11,216 bases of DNA, from assembly GCA_945861195.1 (NCBI GenBank), contig CAMATS010000038.1, forward strand, positions 1 to 11,216, written 5' to 3'. The translations under genes were made by a program, and so were the position numbers. Below are positions 1 through 5,721 of the stretch, piece by piece (position 1 is the stretch's first letter; each line of letters opens with the position of its first letter). This stretch comes from Rhodoferax sp. OV413. Lineage in GTDB: Bacteria; Pseudomonadota; Gammaproteobacteria; Burkholderiales; Burkholderiaceae_C. A model generated the notes under the pieces. That model saw only the letters and a program-made list of their open reading frames with translations. It made no database searches and had not been told where the DNA came from.

Positions 1-166
1 CGAAAATCAAGAACAAAAAGGCCTGCAGCCCATGCCGGTTGTCCATGGCATTGCGGGTTTGCGTCAAGGTACCAAACAGGTAGCCGGCAATGAACAAAAC
101 GCCAAACAGCAGCATGCCCTCGTAGGTCCAGCAGGCCATCCGGCGCCAAAGACTGGGCGTGGTCAC
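1..166 (-). CDS. RDD-family membrane protein, N-terminal part (cut by window edge)
   Basis: This is the first 55 codons of a minus-strand gene that continues past the left edge. The reading begins MTTPSLWRRMACW and continues through a hydrophobic segment (about residues 18-32, LFGVLFIAGYLFGT), then an NRHGLQAF stretch. The W-R-R-M-x-C-W-x-Y-E-G start followed by a membrane helix is typical of RDD-family proteins, which are poorly characterised polytopic inner-membrane proteins. I chose the GTG at 166-164; the ATG at 139-137 is the alternative, and neither has a strong ribosome binding site. The gene starts 19 bp after the DUF3106 stop and is probably the last gene of the sigma-factor operon. 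Its transport or other role cannot be read from this fragment. Confidence 0.72.
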   Translation of the reverse strand, partial: MTTPSLWRRMACWTYEGMLLFGVLFIAGYLFGTLTQTRNAMDNRHGLQAFLFLIF

Positions 167-185
167 GAAAGCAGCGCTAGCAGGC

Positions 186-914
186 TCAATTTTTCTCGGT
201 ACCTGCTGCCTCAGTGCCAGGCGGCGAGCCCGGCAGCAGAGTGTTTTGATCAACCGAGGGCTGGATGGCGGCCATTTTTGGCCCCTGCTTGGCGCTGGCC
301 GGTTTGGTCGGTACCAAGGCGAGCTTTTGTGCTTGAACTGGTTTGCTTGTGGCGGCCACACCGGGCGGTTTGCTTGCGGCACCAGCTGACAATCTTTTCT
401 TTTCTTCGGCCGGTAAAGCCAGGTAGGCCTGCCAGTTGGCATTTTTTTCGTCAGGCGTCATTTTTTTTGATTCTTCAAAATTTAGCCTGGCCTGGGCGCG
501 CTGGCTTGAGCTGAGCCCCACCCAATCTGTCATGCGGTTGTGCATTTTGGCCTGTTCCAAGGGCGCCAGCCTTGGGTAGCCGGTGGCGATGGCGATCCAT
601 TTGCGCTTTTGCGTCTGCCCCAGGGCGTTCCACTGGGCAGCCAAGGGTTTGAGAGACAGCTGTTGCTCGGCTGTAAGTTCTTGCCACAGCGGTTTTGATA
701 CTGGCTTTGTCACCGGAGCTTTGGACCCTGACCTGGCACCAGGCGCAGGGCCGGGCGGCGGCCCCGTCACTGGTGTGGCGGCTCTGCCCGCGAAATCAAC
801 AGCGGCTAGTGCTGCCGGCATCGAGCAACACACAGCCGTCACGGCCACTGCGGCCCCGCGCCAAAGTGCTAGCCGCAGGCAGCCGCATAAATAAAGGACA
901 ACTGGCCTTTGCAT
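186..914 (-). CDS. Secreted/periplasmic DUF3106 protein
   Basis: The protein has 242 residues. An N-terminal hydrophobic segment (about 17-37), ending in a plausible AxA signal-peptidase site (ALA, 35-37), points to export. A Pro/Gly/Lys-rich linker follows. The core (about 74-175) is helical and matches DUF3106 as I recall that family: LTAEQQLSL at 80-88, QKRKWIAIA at 102-110, then LSSSQRAQAR and LPAEEKKRL. The repeated 'L-x-x-x-Q/E-R/K' pattern and the LTxxQ-like start resemble Spy/CpxP-type periplasmic helical proteins, but that likeness is my inference. The tail (about 180-242) is Ala/Pro/Lys-rich and looks disordered. The ATG lies 8 bp after the DUF3619 stop, without a clear ribosome binding site, so translation may depend on coupling. 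The function is unknown; the position downstream of a sigma gene suggests a sensing or envelope role. Confidence 0.78.
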   Translation of the reverse strand: MQRPVVLYLCGCLRLALWRGAAVAVTAVCCSMPAALAAVDFAGRAATPVTGPPPGPAPGARSGSKAPVTKPVSKPLWQELTAEQQLSLKPLAAQWNALGQTQKRKWIAIATGYPRLAPLEQAKMHNRMTDWVGLSSSQRAQARLNFEESKKMTPDEKNANWQAYLALPAEEKKRLSAGAASKPPGVAATSKPVQAQKLALVPTKPASAKQGPKMAAIQPSVDQNTLLPGSPPGTEAAGTEKN

Positions 915-922
915 TGGAGTTT

Positions 923-1360
923 TCAGGGCCGGGGACCCATATTGAGTTTGACGAAGTGGGCGAAGCCCGGATCCGCGTAAGCCGAGGGTGGAAGATCATC
1001 GGTCAATATGGCAGCATCAATTTCGGCCAACTCTTGGGCTCGTTGTTCACTTTGGACGCCATCGATCACAAACAGTCCCACCGCAAGCACAGCTAAGGCC
1101 ACTGCGCCGATGATTTGCCCCCACAGCGGGCTGCCCCGCCAGCCCAACATCACCAAGCCAAGTGCCCCCCCGCCCTGGCTGGCCAGTTGCGGCTGGGCTG
1201 CCGCACCTTTGCGCCGGGCCACCGCCTGCACCCGAGCCGCGCGTAAACGTTCCGTGACTTCGTACGGCAAGTCATTCGAACCTGCGGACAGGCTGCTGGC
1301 GATCCTGAAGGCAAAGCGGTCAGCTGCCAGCAGGTTTTGGTCGTCGGTTGAATTTGTCAT
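923..1360 (-). CDS. DUF3619 single-pass membrane protein, coupled to the sigma factor
   Basis: The protein has 145 residues and starts MTNSTDDQNLLAADRFAFRI. A charged, probably cytoplasmic N-terminal part (1-75) is followed by one membrane helix (about 79-99, LWGQIIGAVALAVLAVGLF) and a short C-terminal tail of about 45 residues (QRAQELAEIDAAIL, then PPSAYADPGF). This matches the DUF3619 pattern known beside sigma factors in betaproteobacteria. The start is fixed by the ATGA overlap: the ATG at 1360-1358 shares bases with the sigma TGA at 1359-1357, a classic sign of translational coupling. Cytoplasmic domain, one helix and periplasmic tail, directly after an ECF sigma gene, is the layout of an anti-sigma factor. 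No zinc-binding anti-sigma motif (HxxxCxxC) is present, so the anti-sigma role is inferred from architecture and context only. Confidence 0.8.
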   Translation of the reverse strand: MTNSTDDQNLLAADRFAFRIASSLSAGSNDLPYEVTERLRAARVQAVARRKGAAAQPQLASQGGGALGLVMLGWRGSPLWGQIIGAVALAVLAVGLFVIDGVQSEQRAQELAEIDAAILTDDLPPSAYADPGFAHFVKLNMGPRP

Positions 1361-1926
1361 GGTGTGGTGCCTTTTGCCCGCAGCGCGTTTGCTAAAGCCT
1401 GAATCGCCCGGTAGCAATGTGTTTTGACACTGCCCTCCGAACAACCCATTGCCGCCGCGGTTTCAGCGGTGTCAAGTTCCTCCCAGTAACGCAACAGAAA
1501 GGCTTCTCGTTGACGCCCGGGCAGGGCTGCGATCTCGATTTCGATCGCCAACAGGGTTTGGCTGCGCTCAGCGGCACTCTGCGTGCTCTCGACAAATTGC
1601 AATTCTTGGGTCGCCGGCAGGATCGCAAGCAGGTCAAAGTCATCATCGTCATCAGTGGCGGGTTGGAAATCGCTGAAGTTTGAAAAAATTCGGCTTCTGG
1701 ATTTTTGCCTTCGGAACCAGTCCAGCGTGCAGTTGGACAGTATGCGCTGAAACAGCATAGGCAACTCGGCAGCGGGTTTATGGCCGTAGTGCTCGGCCAA
1801 CTTCATCATGCTTTCTTGCACGATATCGAGGGCTGATTCCTCATTGCGAACATGGTAGACAGAGCGTTTGAAGGCCCGTTTCTCAACGCTCTTGAGGAAT
1901 TCGGTGAGTTCTTGTTCGGTAGCCAA
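1357..1926 (-). CDS. ECF-type RNA polymerase sigma factor (sigma-70 family)
   Basis: The protein has 189 residues. Region 2 spans about 10-78: LDIVQESMMKLAEHY (33-47) is the core-binding part, and QRILSNCTLDWFRRQK (60-75) the -10 recognition part. An acidic linker follows (TDDDDDFD, 91-98). Region 4 spans about 125-182, with LPGRQREAFLLRYWEEL (135-151) and the helix-turn-helix TAETAAAMGCSEGSVKTH (153-170). Regions 1.2 and 3 are missing, as in ECF sigma factors. The start is a TTG at 1926-1924, the only ATG, GTG or TTG in this frame between the upstream stop (about 2082) and region 2; it has no clear Shine-Dalgarno sequence. The gene heads the minus-strand operon and is divergent from ilvB. 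Its target promoters and signal are unknown. Confidence 0.86.
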   Translation of the reverse strand: MATEQELTEFLKSVEKRAFKRSVYHVRNEESALDIVQESMMKLAEHYGHKPAAELPMLFQRILSNCTLDWFRRQKSRSRIFSNFSDFQPATDDDDDFDLLAILPATQELQFVESTQSAAERSQTLLAIEIEIAALPGRQREAFLLRYWEELDTAETAAAMGCSEGSVKTHCYRAIQALANALRAKGTTP

Positions 1927-1970
1927 AAGGAGTTGCGGTGCGTGTGCAGTAGTGCCCGGGCTGAACTCGC

Positions 1971-2002
1971 TCGGAGGCCTAAATCCGGAGCATGGGCCTC
2001 GA
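1971..2002. repeat. Inverted repeat in the divergent regulatory region
   Basis: TCGGAGGCC (1971-1979) is complementary to GGCCTCGA (1995-2002) with one bulged G, giving 8 base pairs around a 15-nt loop. It lies just downstream of the candidate sigma-operon -10. It could act as an operator or as a hairpin in the 5' leader of that operon; sequence alone does not decide. Confidence 0.35.
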
Positions 2003-2004
2003 TA

Positions 2005-2010
2005 ATTATG
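2005..2010 (-). promoter_or_regulatory. Candidate -10 element for the sigma-factor operon
   Basis: Read on the minus strand, CATAAT is preceded by TGT, giving an extended -10 (TGn). It lies about 80 bp upstream of the TTG start. No good -35 is present: CTTCAA with a 16 bp spacer is the nearest. No ECF-type GAAC -35 box was seen, so there is no sequence sign that the sigma factor transcribes its own gene. This was assigned by eye only. Confidence 0.3.
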
Positions 2011-2058
2011 ACATCGGGCCGTAAATTTGAAGTAGGTCTGCTGGGCGGAATTTTGCAG

Positions 2059-2067
2059 TGTGATAAT
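2059..2067 (+). promoter_or_regulatory. Candidate extended -10 promoter for ilvB
   Basis: TGTGATAAT (TGn plus GATAAT) reads as an extended -10 element. No convincing -35 is found 16-18 bp upstream. If it is used, transcription would start near 2074 and leave a 5' leader of about 144 nt before the ilvB ATG, containing the two hairpins listed next. Confidence 0.38.
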
Positions 2068-2104
2068 GCGCCCTGCAAATCAAACGGCAAAAGGGTCAAA
2101 GCCC

Positions 2105-2155
2105 GACGCATTATTCGCTGCGTCTATGGTTTTGGCCTCAAGTTCCGAGGAGGCC
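2105..2155 (+). promoter_or_regulatory. Two tandem hairpins in the ilvB 5' leader
   Basis: Hairpin 1 is GACGCA (2105-2110) with TGCGTC (2119-2124), a perfect 6 bp stem with an 8-nt loop. Hairpin 2 is GGCCTC (2134-2139) with GAGGCC (2150-2155), a perfect 6 bp stem with a 10-nt loop. Neither is followed directly by a T-run, and no short ORF rich in Leu, Ile or Val codons is visible here, so this does not look like classical attenuation. Transcript stability or protein binding are other options. Confidence 0.35.
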
Positions 2156-2217
2156 TCACAAGGGTCATCAAAGGAGCACCCAAGGTTTTTCGTTAGAGAA
2201 ATTCACAAAGGTTCATC

Positions 2218-4017
2218 ATGGAAATTTCAAAAGCTGAAATCGCTTCGGCTGCGTTGGCGAGTGCTGCCAACCAACCAGTATCAACTGGCACTGTCGTGCC
2301 CGAGTTACGGGGCGCAGAGATTTTGGTCAAGGCCCTGCAGGCGGAAGGCGTCAAATTCGTCTGGGGCTACCCGGGCGGTGCAGTGCTGCACATTTATGAC
2401 GCTTTTTACAAGCAAGACACCATTCAGCATGTGCTGGTTCGCCATGAACAGGCCGCTGTACATGCCGCCGACGGCTATGCCAGGGCGACCGGAGATGTTG
2501 GCGTTGCCCTCGTGACATCCGGTCCAGGCGTGACCAATGCGGTCACCGGCATCGCCACCGCCTACATGGACAGCATTCCGATGGTGATTTTGACCGGTCA
2601 GGTGCCCACCCATGCCATCGGCCTAGATGCTTTTCAGGAGTGCGACACAGTGGGCATCACGCGCCCGATAGTCAAGCACAACTTTTTGGTCAAAGACGTG
2701 CGCGACATGGCAAGCATCATGAAAAAAGCTTTTCACATCGCGCGCAGCGGCCGCCCCGGTCCGGTTGTGGTGGATATCCCGAAGGATGTGTCGTTTAAAA
2801 AGACACCGTATGCCGGCCAGCCTGAGACCATTGAAATGCGTTCCTACAACCCGGTCCGCAAGGGCCATGGCGGACAGATTCGCAAGGCGCTGCAACTGCT
2901 GCTGACAGCCAAGCGCCCATACATTTACACCGGCGGCGGTGTTTTGTTGAGCAATGCCTCGGCCGAATTGCGAACCCTGGTTGACATGCTCGGCTACCCC
3001 TGCACCAACACCCTGATGGGCTTGGGTGCCTACCCGGCGAGCGACCGTAAGTTTTTGGGCATGTTGGGCATGCACGGCACCGTAGAAGCTAACAATGCCA
3101 TGCAACACTGCGATGTTTTGCTTGCTGTGGGCGCGCGTTTTGACGATCGGGTGATCGGCAATCCCAAGCATTTCGCTCAAAACGAGCGAAAAATTATTCA
3201 TATCGACATCGACCCCTCCAGCATTTCCAAGCGGGTGAAGGTCGATATACCGATCGTTGGCGATGTCAAAGATGTGCTCGCCGAAATGATTGCCATGATC
3301 AAAGAAAGCAGCATCAGGGCCGAGAGCGATGCGCTAGCGGCTTGGTGGACCACCATCGAGGGCTGGCGCCAGCGCGATTGCCTGAAGTATGACCCCGGCA
3401 GCGGCGATGTTGTCAAACCACAGCATGTGGTGCAAACGCTCTGGGACATGACCAAAGATGTTGAGGCCTACATCACCTCGGACGTCGGCCAGCACCAAAT
3501 GTGGGCCGCACAGTACTACCGCTTCGATCAGCCCCGGCGCTGGATCAACTCGGGCGGCCTAGGCACCATGGGCGTGGGGATTCCCTATGCCATGGGCATC
3601 AAGTTGGCCAAACCGCAAGCCGAGGTGTTTTGCATCACTGGGGAGGGCTCGGTGCAGATGTGCATCCAGGAACTCTCCACCTGCTTGCAGTACAACACGC
3701 CAATCAAGATCGTGTCCTTGAACAACCGCTACCTGGGCATGGTGCGGCAATGGCAAGAAATTGACTATGAAGGCCGCTATAGCCATAGTTATATGGATGC
3801 GTTGCCGAATTTTGTGAAGCTCGCAGAGGCCTATGGCCATGTCGGCATGCTGATCGAAAAGCCGCAAGACGTAGAGCCTGCCCTGCGCGAGGCGCGTAAG
3901 CTGAAAGACCGCACCGTTTTCATGGATTTTCGAACCGACCCCACAGAGAACGTGTACCCCATGGTCAAGGCGGGCATGGGCATCACCGAAATGTTGCTTG
4001 GCTCGGAAGATTTGTAA
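2218..4017 (+). CDS. ilvB: Acetolactate synthase, large (catalytic) subunit
   Basis: This FAD- and thiamine-diphosphate-dependent enzyme condenses two pyruvates to acetolactate, or pyruvate plus 2-oxobutyrate to acetohydroxybutyrate, the first common step of Val, Leu and Ile synthesis. It has 599 residues, normal for the family. The N-terminal ThDP pyrimidine domain (about 28-195) holds the catalytic Glu77 in VRHEQAAVHAADGYARATG. The central FAD-linked domain (about 215-350) contains GARFDDRVIG (305-314). The C-terminal ThDP-binding domain (about 400-570) has GEGS (475-478) to NN (502-503), the GDG-NN diphosphate motif with Glu in place of Asp, as I recall for betaproteobacterial homologues. 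About 25 residues of variable sequence precede the first domain. The ATG is preceded by AAAGG at 2207-2211. It is the first gene of ilvB-ilvH-ilvC, 83 bp before ilvH; ilvI is an equally valid name. Confidence 0.97.
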   Translation: MEISKAEIASAALASAANQPVSTGTVVPELRGAEILVKALQAEGVKFVWGYPGGAVLHIYDAFYKQDTIQHVLVRHEQAAVHAADGYARATGDVGVALVTSGPGVTNAVTGIATAYMDSIPMVILTGQVPTHAIGLDAFQECDTVGITRPIVKHNFLVKDVRDMASIMKKAFHIARSGRPGPVVVDIPKDVSFKKTPYAGQPETIEMRSYNPVRKGHGGQIRKALQLLLTAKRPYIYTGGGVLLSNASAELRTLVDMLGYPCTNTLMGLGAYPASDRKFLGMLGMHGTVEANNAMQHCDVLLAVGARFDDRVIGNPKHFAQNERKIIHIDIDPSSISKRVKVDIPIVGDVKDVLAEMIAMIKESSIRAESDALAAWWTTIEGWRQRDCLKYDPGSGDVVKPQHVVQTLWDMTKDVEAYITSDVGQHQMWAAQYYRFDQPRRWINSGGLGTMGVGIPYAMGIKLAKPQAEVFCITGEGSVQMCIQELSTCLQYNTPIKIVSLNNRYLGMVRQWQEIDYEGRYSHSYMDALPNFVKLAEAYGHVGMLIEKPQDVEPALREARKLKDRTVFMDFRTDPTENVYPMVKAGMGITEMLLGSEDL

Positions 4018-4100
4018 ACTATTTTTGACGAATCTATTGCTTGCCGAGTCCTGCGGTTATCGCTGCAGGGGGAGGGCGGCGAAAAGAGGAATCGCAGACC

Positions 4101-4592
4101 ATGAAACACATCATTGCAGTTTTGCTCGAAAACGAACCTGGCGCCCTGTCCCGCGTGGTGGGTCTATTTTCTGCTCGTGGCTACAACATAGAGTCGCTGA
4201 CGGTCGCCCCGACCGAGGACGCCAGCCTGTCCCGCATGACGATTCAGACCGCTGGCTCGGACGATGTCATCGAACAAATCACCAAGCACCTGAACCGTTT
4301 GATCGAGGTCGTCAAGGTGGTTGATCTGACCGAAGGTGGCTACATCGAACGTGAACTGATGATGGTTAAGGTGCGTGCAGTTGGCAAGGAGCGCGAAGAG
4401 ATGAAGCGAATGACTGACATTTTTCGCGGCCGCATCATTGATGTCACGGAGAAAAGCTACACGATCGAGCTAACTGGCGACCAAACCAAGAATGACGCAT
4501 TTTTAGAGGCTATTGAGCGCAGTGCGATTTTGGAAACGGTACGAACCGGCTCGAGCGGCATTGGCCGTGGCGAACGAATCCTGAGAGTTTAA
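4101..4592 (+). CDS. ilvH: Acetolactate synthase, small (regulatory) subunit
   Basis: The protein has 163 residues, the same length as E. coli IlvH. It binds the catalytic subunit, raises its activity and gives valine feedback inhibition. The N-terminal ACT domain (about 1-78) begins MKHIIAVLLENEPGALSRV and keeps Gly14 and Asn29 (GYNIESLTVAPTED), positions linked to valine binding in E. coli IlvH. The second domain (about 85-155) contains FRGRIIDVTEKSYTIELTG. I chose the ATG at 4101 because the protein aligns from its first residue with known IlvH and because AAGAGGA (4083-4089) precedes it; an upstream in-frame TTG (4041) would add 20 unrelated residues. It is 20 bp upstream of ilvC. The name ilvN is also used for this subunit. 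Confidence 0.96.
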   Translation: MKHIIAVLLENEPGALSRVVGLFSARGYNIESLTVAPTEDASLSRMTIQTAGSDDVIEQITKHLNRLIEVVKVVDLTEGGYIERELMMVKVRAVGKEREEMKRMTDIFRGRIIDVTEKSYTIELTGDQTKNDAFLEAIERSAILETVRTGSSGIGRGERILRV

Positions 4593-4612
4593 TTTTTACA
4601 ACGGAGAAGAAA

Positions 4613-5629
4613 ATGAAAGTTTATTACGACAAAGACTGCGACCTGAGCCTGATCAAGGGAAAAACCGTGGCCATCATCGGCTATGGAAGCCAAGGTCACG
4701 CCCATGCCCAAAATCTCAACGACAGCGGCGTGAAGGTCGTGGTGGGCTTGCGTAAGGGGGGCGCTTCCTGGCCCAAAGTGGAAAAAGCTGGCCTGCACGT
4801 GGCCGAGGTTGCCGATGCGGTGAAGGCCGCTGATGTGGTCATGATTTTGCTGCCCGATGAGCAAATCGGCACCGTCTACACCCATGATGTCGAGCCCAAT
4901 ATCAAGCCAGGGGCATCGCTTGTTTTTGCCCACGGCTTCAACGTGCACTACGGTCTGGTCAGTCCCCGGGCCGATCTGGATGTCTGGATGGTGGCCCCAA
5001 AAGCACCCGGACACACGGTGCGCGGCACTTACGCGCAGGGTGGGGGTGTGCCGCATCTCATAGCGGTGCACCAAGACCGCTCCGGGCGCACCCGAGACCT
5101 GGCCTTGAGCTATGCCATGGCCAACGGCGGCGGTAAGGCCGGCATCATCGAGACCAATTTTCGGGAGGAGACCGAGACCGACCTGTTTGGTGAGCAGGCT
5201 GTGCTGTGCGGCGGCACAGTCGAGTTGATCAAGGCCGGTTTTGAGACTCTGGTGGAGGCCGGCTACGCCCCCGAGATGGCTTACTTCGAGTGCTTGCACG
5301 AACTCAAACTGATTGTGGACATGATTTATGAGGGTGGCATCGCCAACATGAATTACTCCATCTCCAACAATGCCGAGTACGGCGAGTATGTGACGGGTCC
5401 TAAGATCGTCACGAGCGCGACCAAGGAGGCTATGCGTCAGTGCCTCAAGGACATCCAAACTGGAGAATATGCAAAGAGCTTTATTCTTGAAAACAAGGCC
5501 GGTGCGCCCACCCTGCTGAGTCGCCGTCGCTTGATGTCTGAGCACCAGATAGAGACAGTCGGTGAGACTCTGCGGGCTATGATGCCTTGGATAAAGAAGA
5601 ATAAGCTGGTCGACCAAACCCGCAACTGA
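4613..5629 (+). CDS. ilvC: Ketol-acid reductoisomerase, NADP-dependent, class I
   Basis: This enzyme carries out the Mg-dependent alkyl migration and NADPH reduction of acetolactate or acetohydroxybutyrate to the dihydroxy acids, the second step of branched-chain amino acid synthesis. It has 338 residues, the length of short class I enzymes. The Rossmann nucleotide site is GYGSQGHAHAQNL (23-35). The family's catalytic and metal residues are all in place: His107 (FAHGFNVHY), Lys130 (APKAPGH), Asp190 and Glu194 (ETETDLFGEQ), Glu226 and Glu230 (FECLHELKL) and Ser251 (NYSISNNAEYGEY). A good ribosome binding site (GGAG, 4603-4606) precedes the ATG by 6 bp. It is the last amino-acid gene of ilvBHC and follows the ilvH stop by 20 bp. 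No odd features were found. Confidence 0.98.
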   Translation: MKVYYDKDCDLSLIKGKTVAIIGYGSQGHAHAQNLNDSGVKVVVGLRKGGASWPKVEKAGLHVAEVADAVKAADVVMILLPDEQIGTVYTHDVEPNIKPGASLVFAHGFNVHYGLVSPRADLDVWMVAPKAPGHTVRGTYAQGGGVPHLIAVHQDRSGRTRDLALSYAMANGGGKAGIIETNFREETETDLFGEQAVLCGGTVELIKAGFETLVEAGYAPEMAYFECLHELKLIVDMIYEGGIANMNYSISNNAEYGEYVTGPKIVTSATKEAMRQCLKDIQTGEYAKSFILENKAGAPTLLSRRRLMSEHQIETVGETLRAMMPWIKKNKLVDQTRN

Positions 5630-5664
5630 TGCGCTATTGATGTCCCGGCAACTACATCTGGCAC

Positions 5665-5682
5665 AGGCCACTGTGCTGGCCT
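5665..5682 (+). terminator. Possible weak terminator or hairpin switch after ilvC
   Basis: AGGCCA (5665-5670) pairs with TGGCCT (5677-5682), a 6 bp stem with a 6-nt loop followed by TTGTTGGTTG, a poor T-tract. An overlapping, mutually exclusive hairpin is GCACAG (5661-5666) with CTGTGC (5671-5676), loop GCCA. The structure may reduce read-through from ilvC into pssA, but the terminator is not convincing. Confidence 0.35.
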
Positions 5683-5687
5683 TTGTT

Positions 5688-5702
5688 GGTTGCCGCGCAA
5701 CC
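5688..5702 (+). promoter_or_regulatory. Hairpin just upstream of pssA
   Basis: GGTTGC (5688-5693) pairs perfectly with GCAACC (5697-5702) across a 3-nt loop, 19 bp before the pssA ATG. No T-run follows. It could affect translation start or transcript processing; no function is shown. Confidence 0.35.
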
Positions 5703-5721
5703 CCGGACGGAAAACAACTGT

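Noticed and set aside
32..514. Plus-strand open frame of 160 codons across the RDD and DUF3106 genes
   Set aside because: It is antisense to two genes with clear protein character, and its own translation is low-complexity and unlike any family I know.
2167..2190. Run of five T (2186-2190) as an attenuator terminator before ilvB
   Set aside because: The only stem before it is about 4 bp with a long loop, too weak for an intrinsic terminator.
2060..2515. Plus-strand frame beginning in the ilvB leader as a possible leader peptide
   Set aside because: It is not enriched in Leu, Ile or Val codons, runs about 300 bp into ilvB out of frame, and is not tied to a terminator.
4589..5671. Open frame of 360 codons on the minus strand across ilvC
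   Set aside because: It is fully antisense to ilvC, whose residues match the family to the catalytic positions; the antisense product has no recognisable domain and is His/Gln-rich, as expected from a reversed coding frame.
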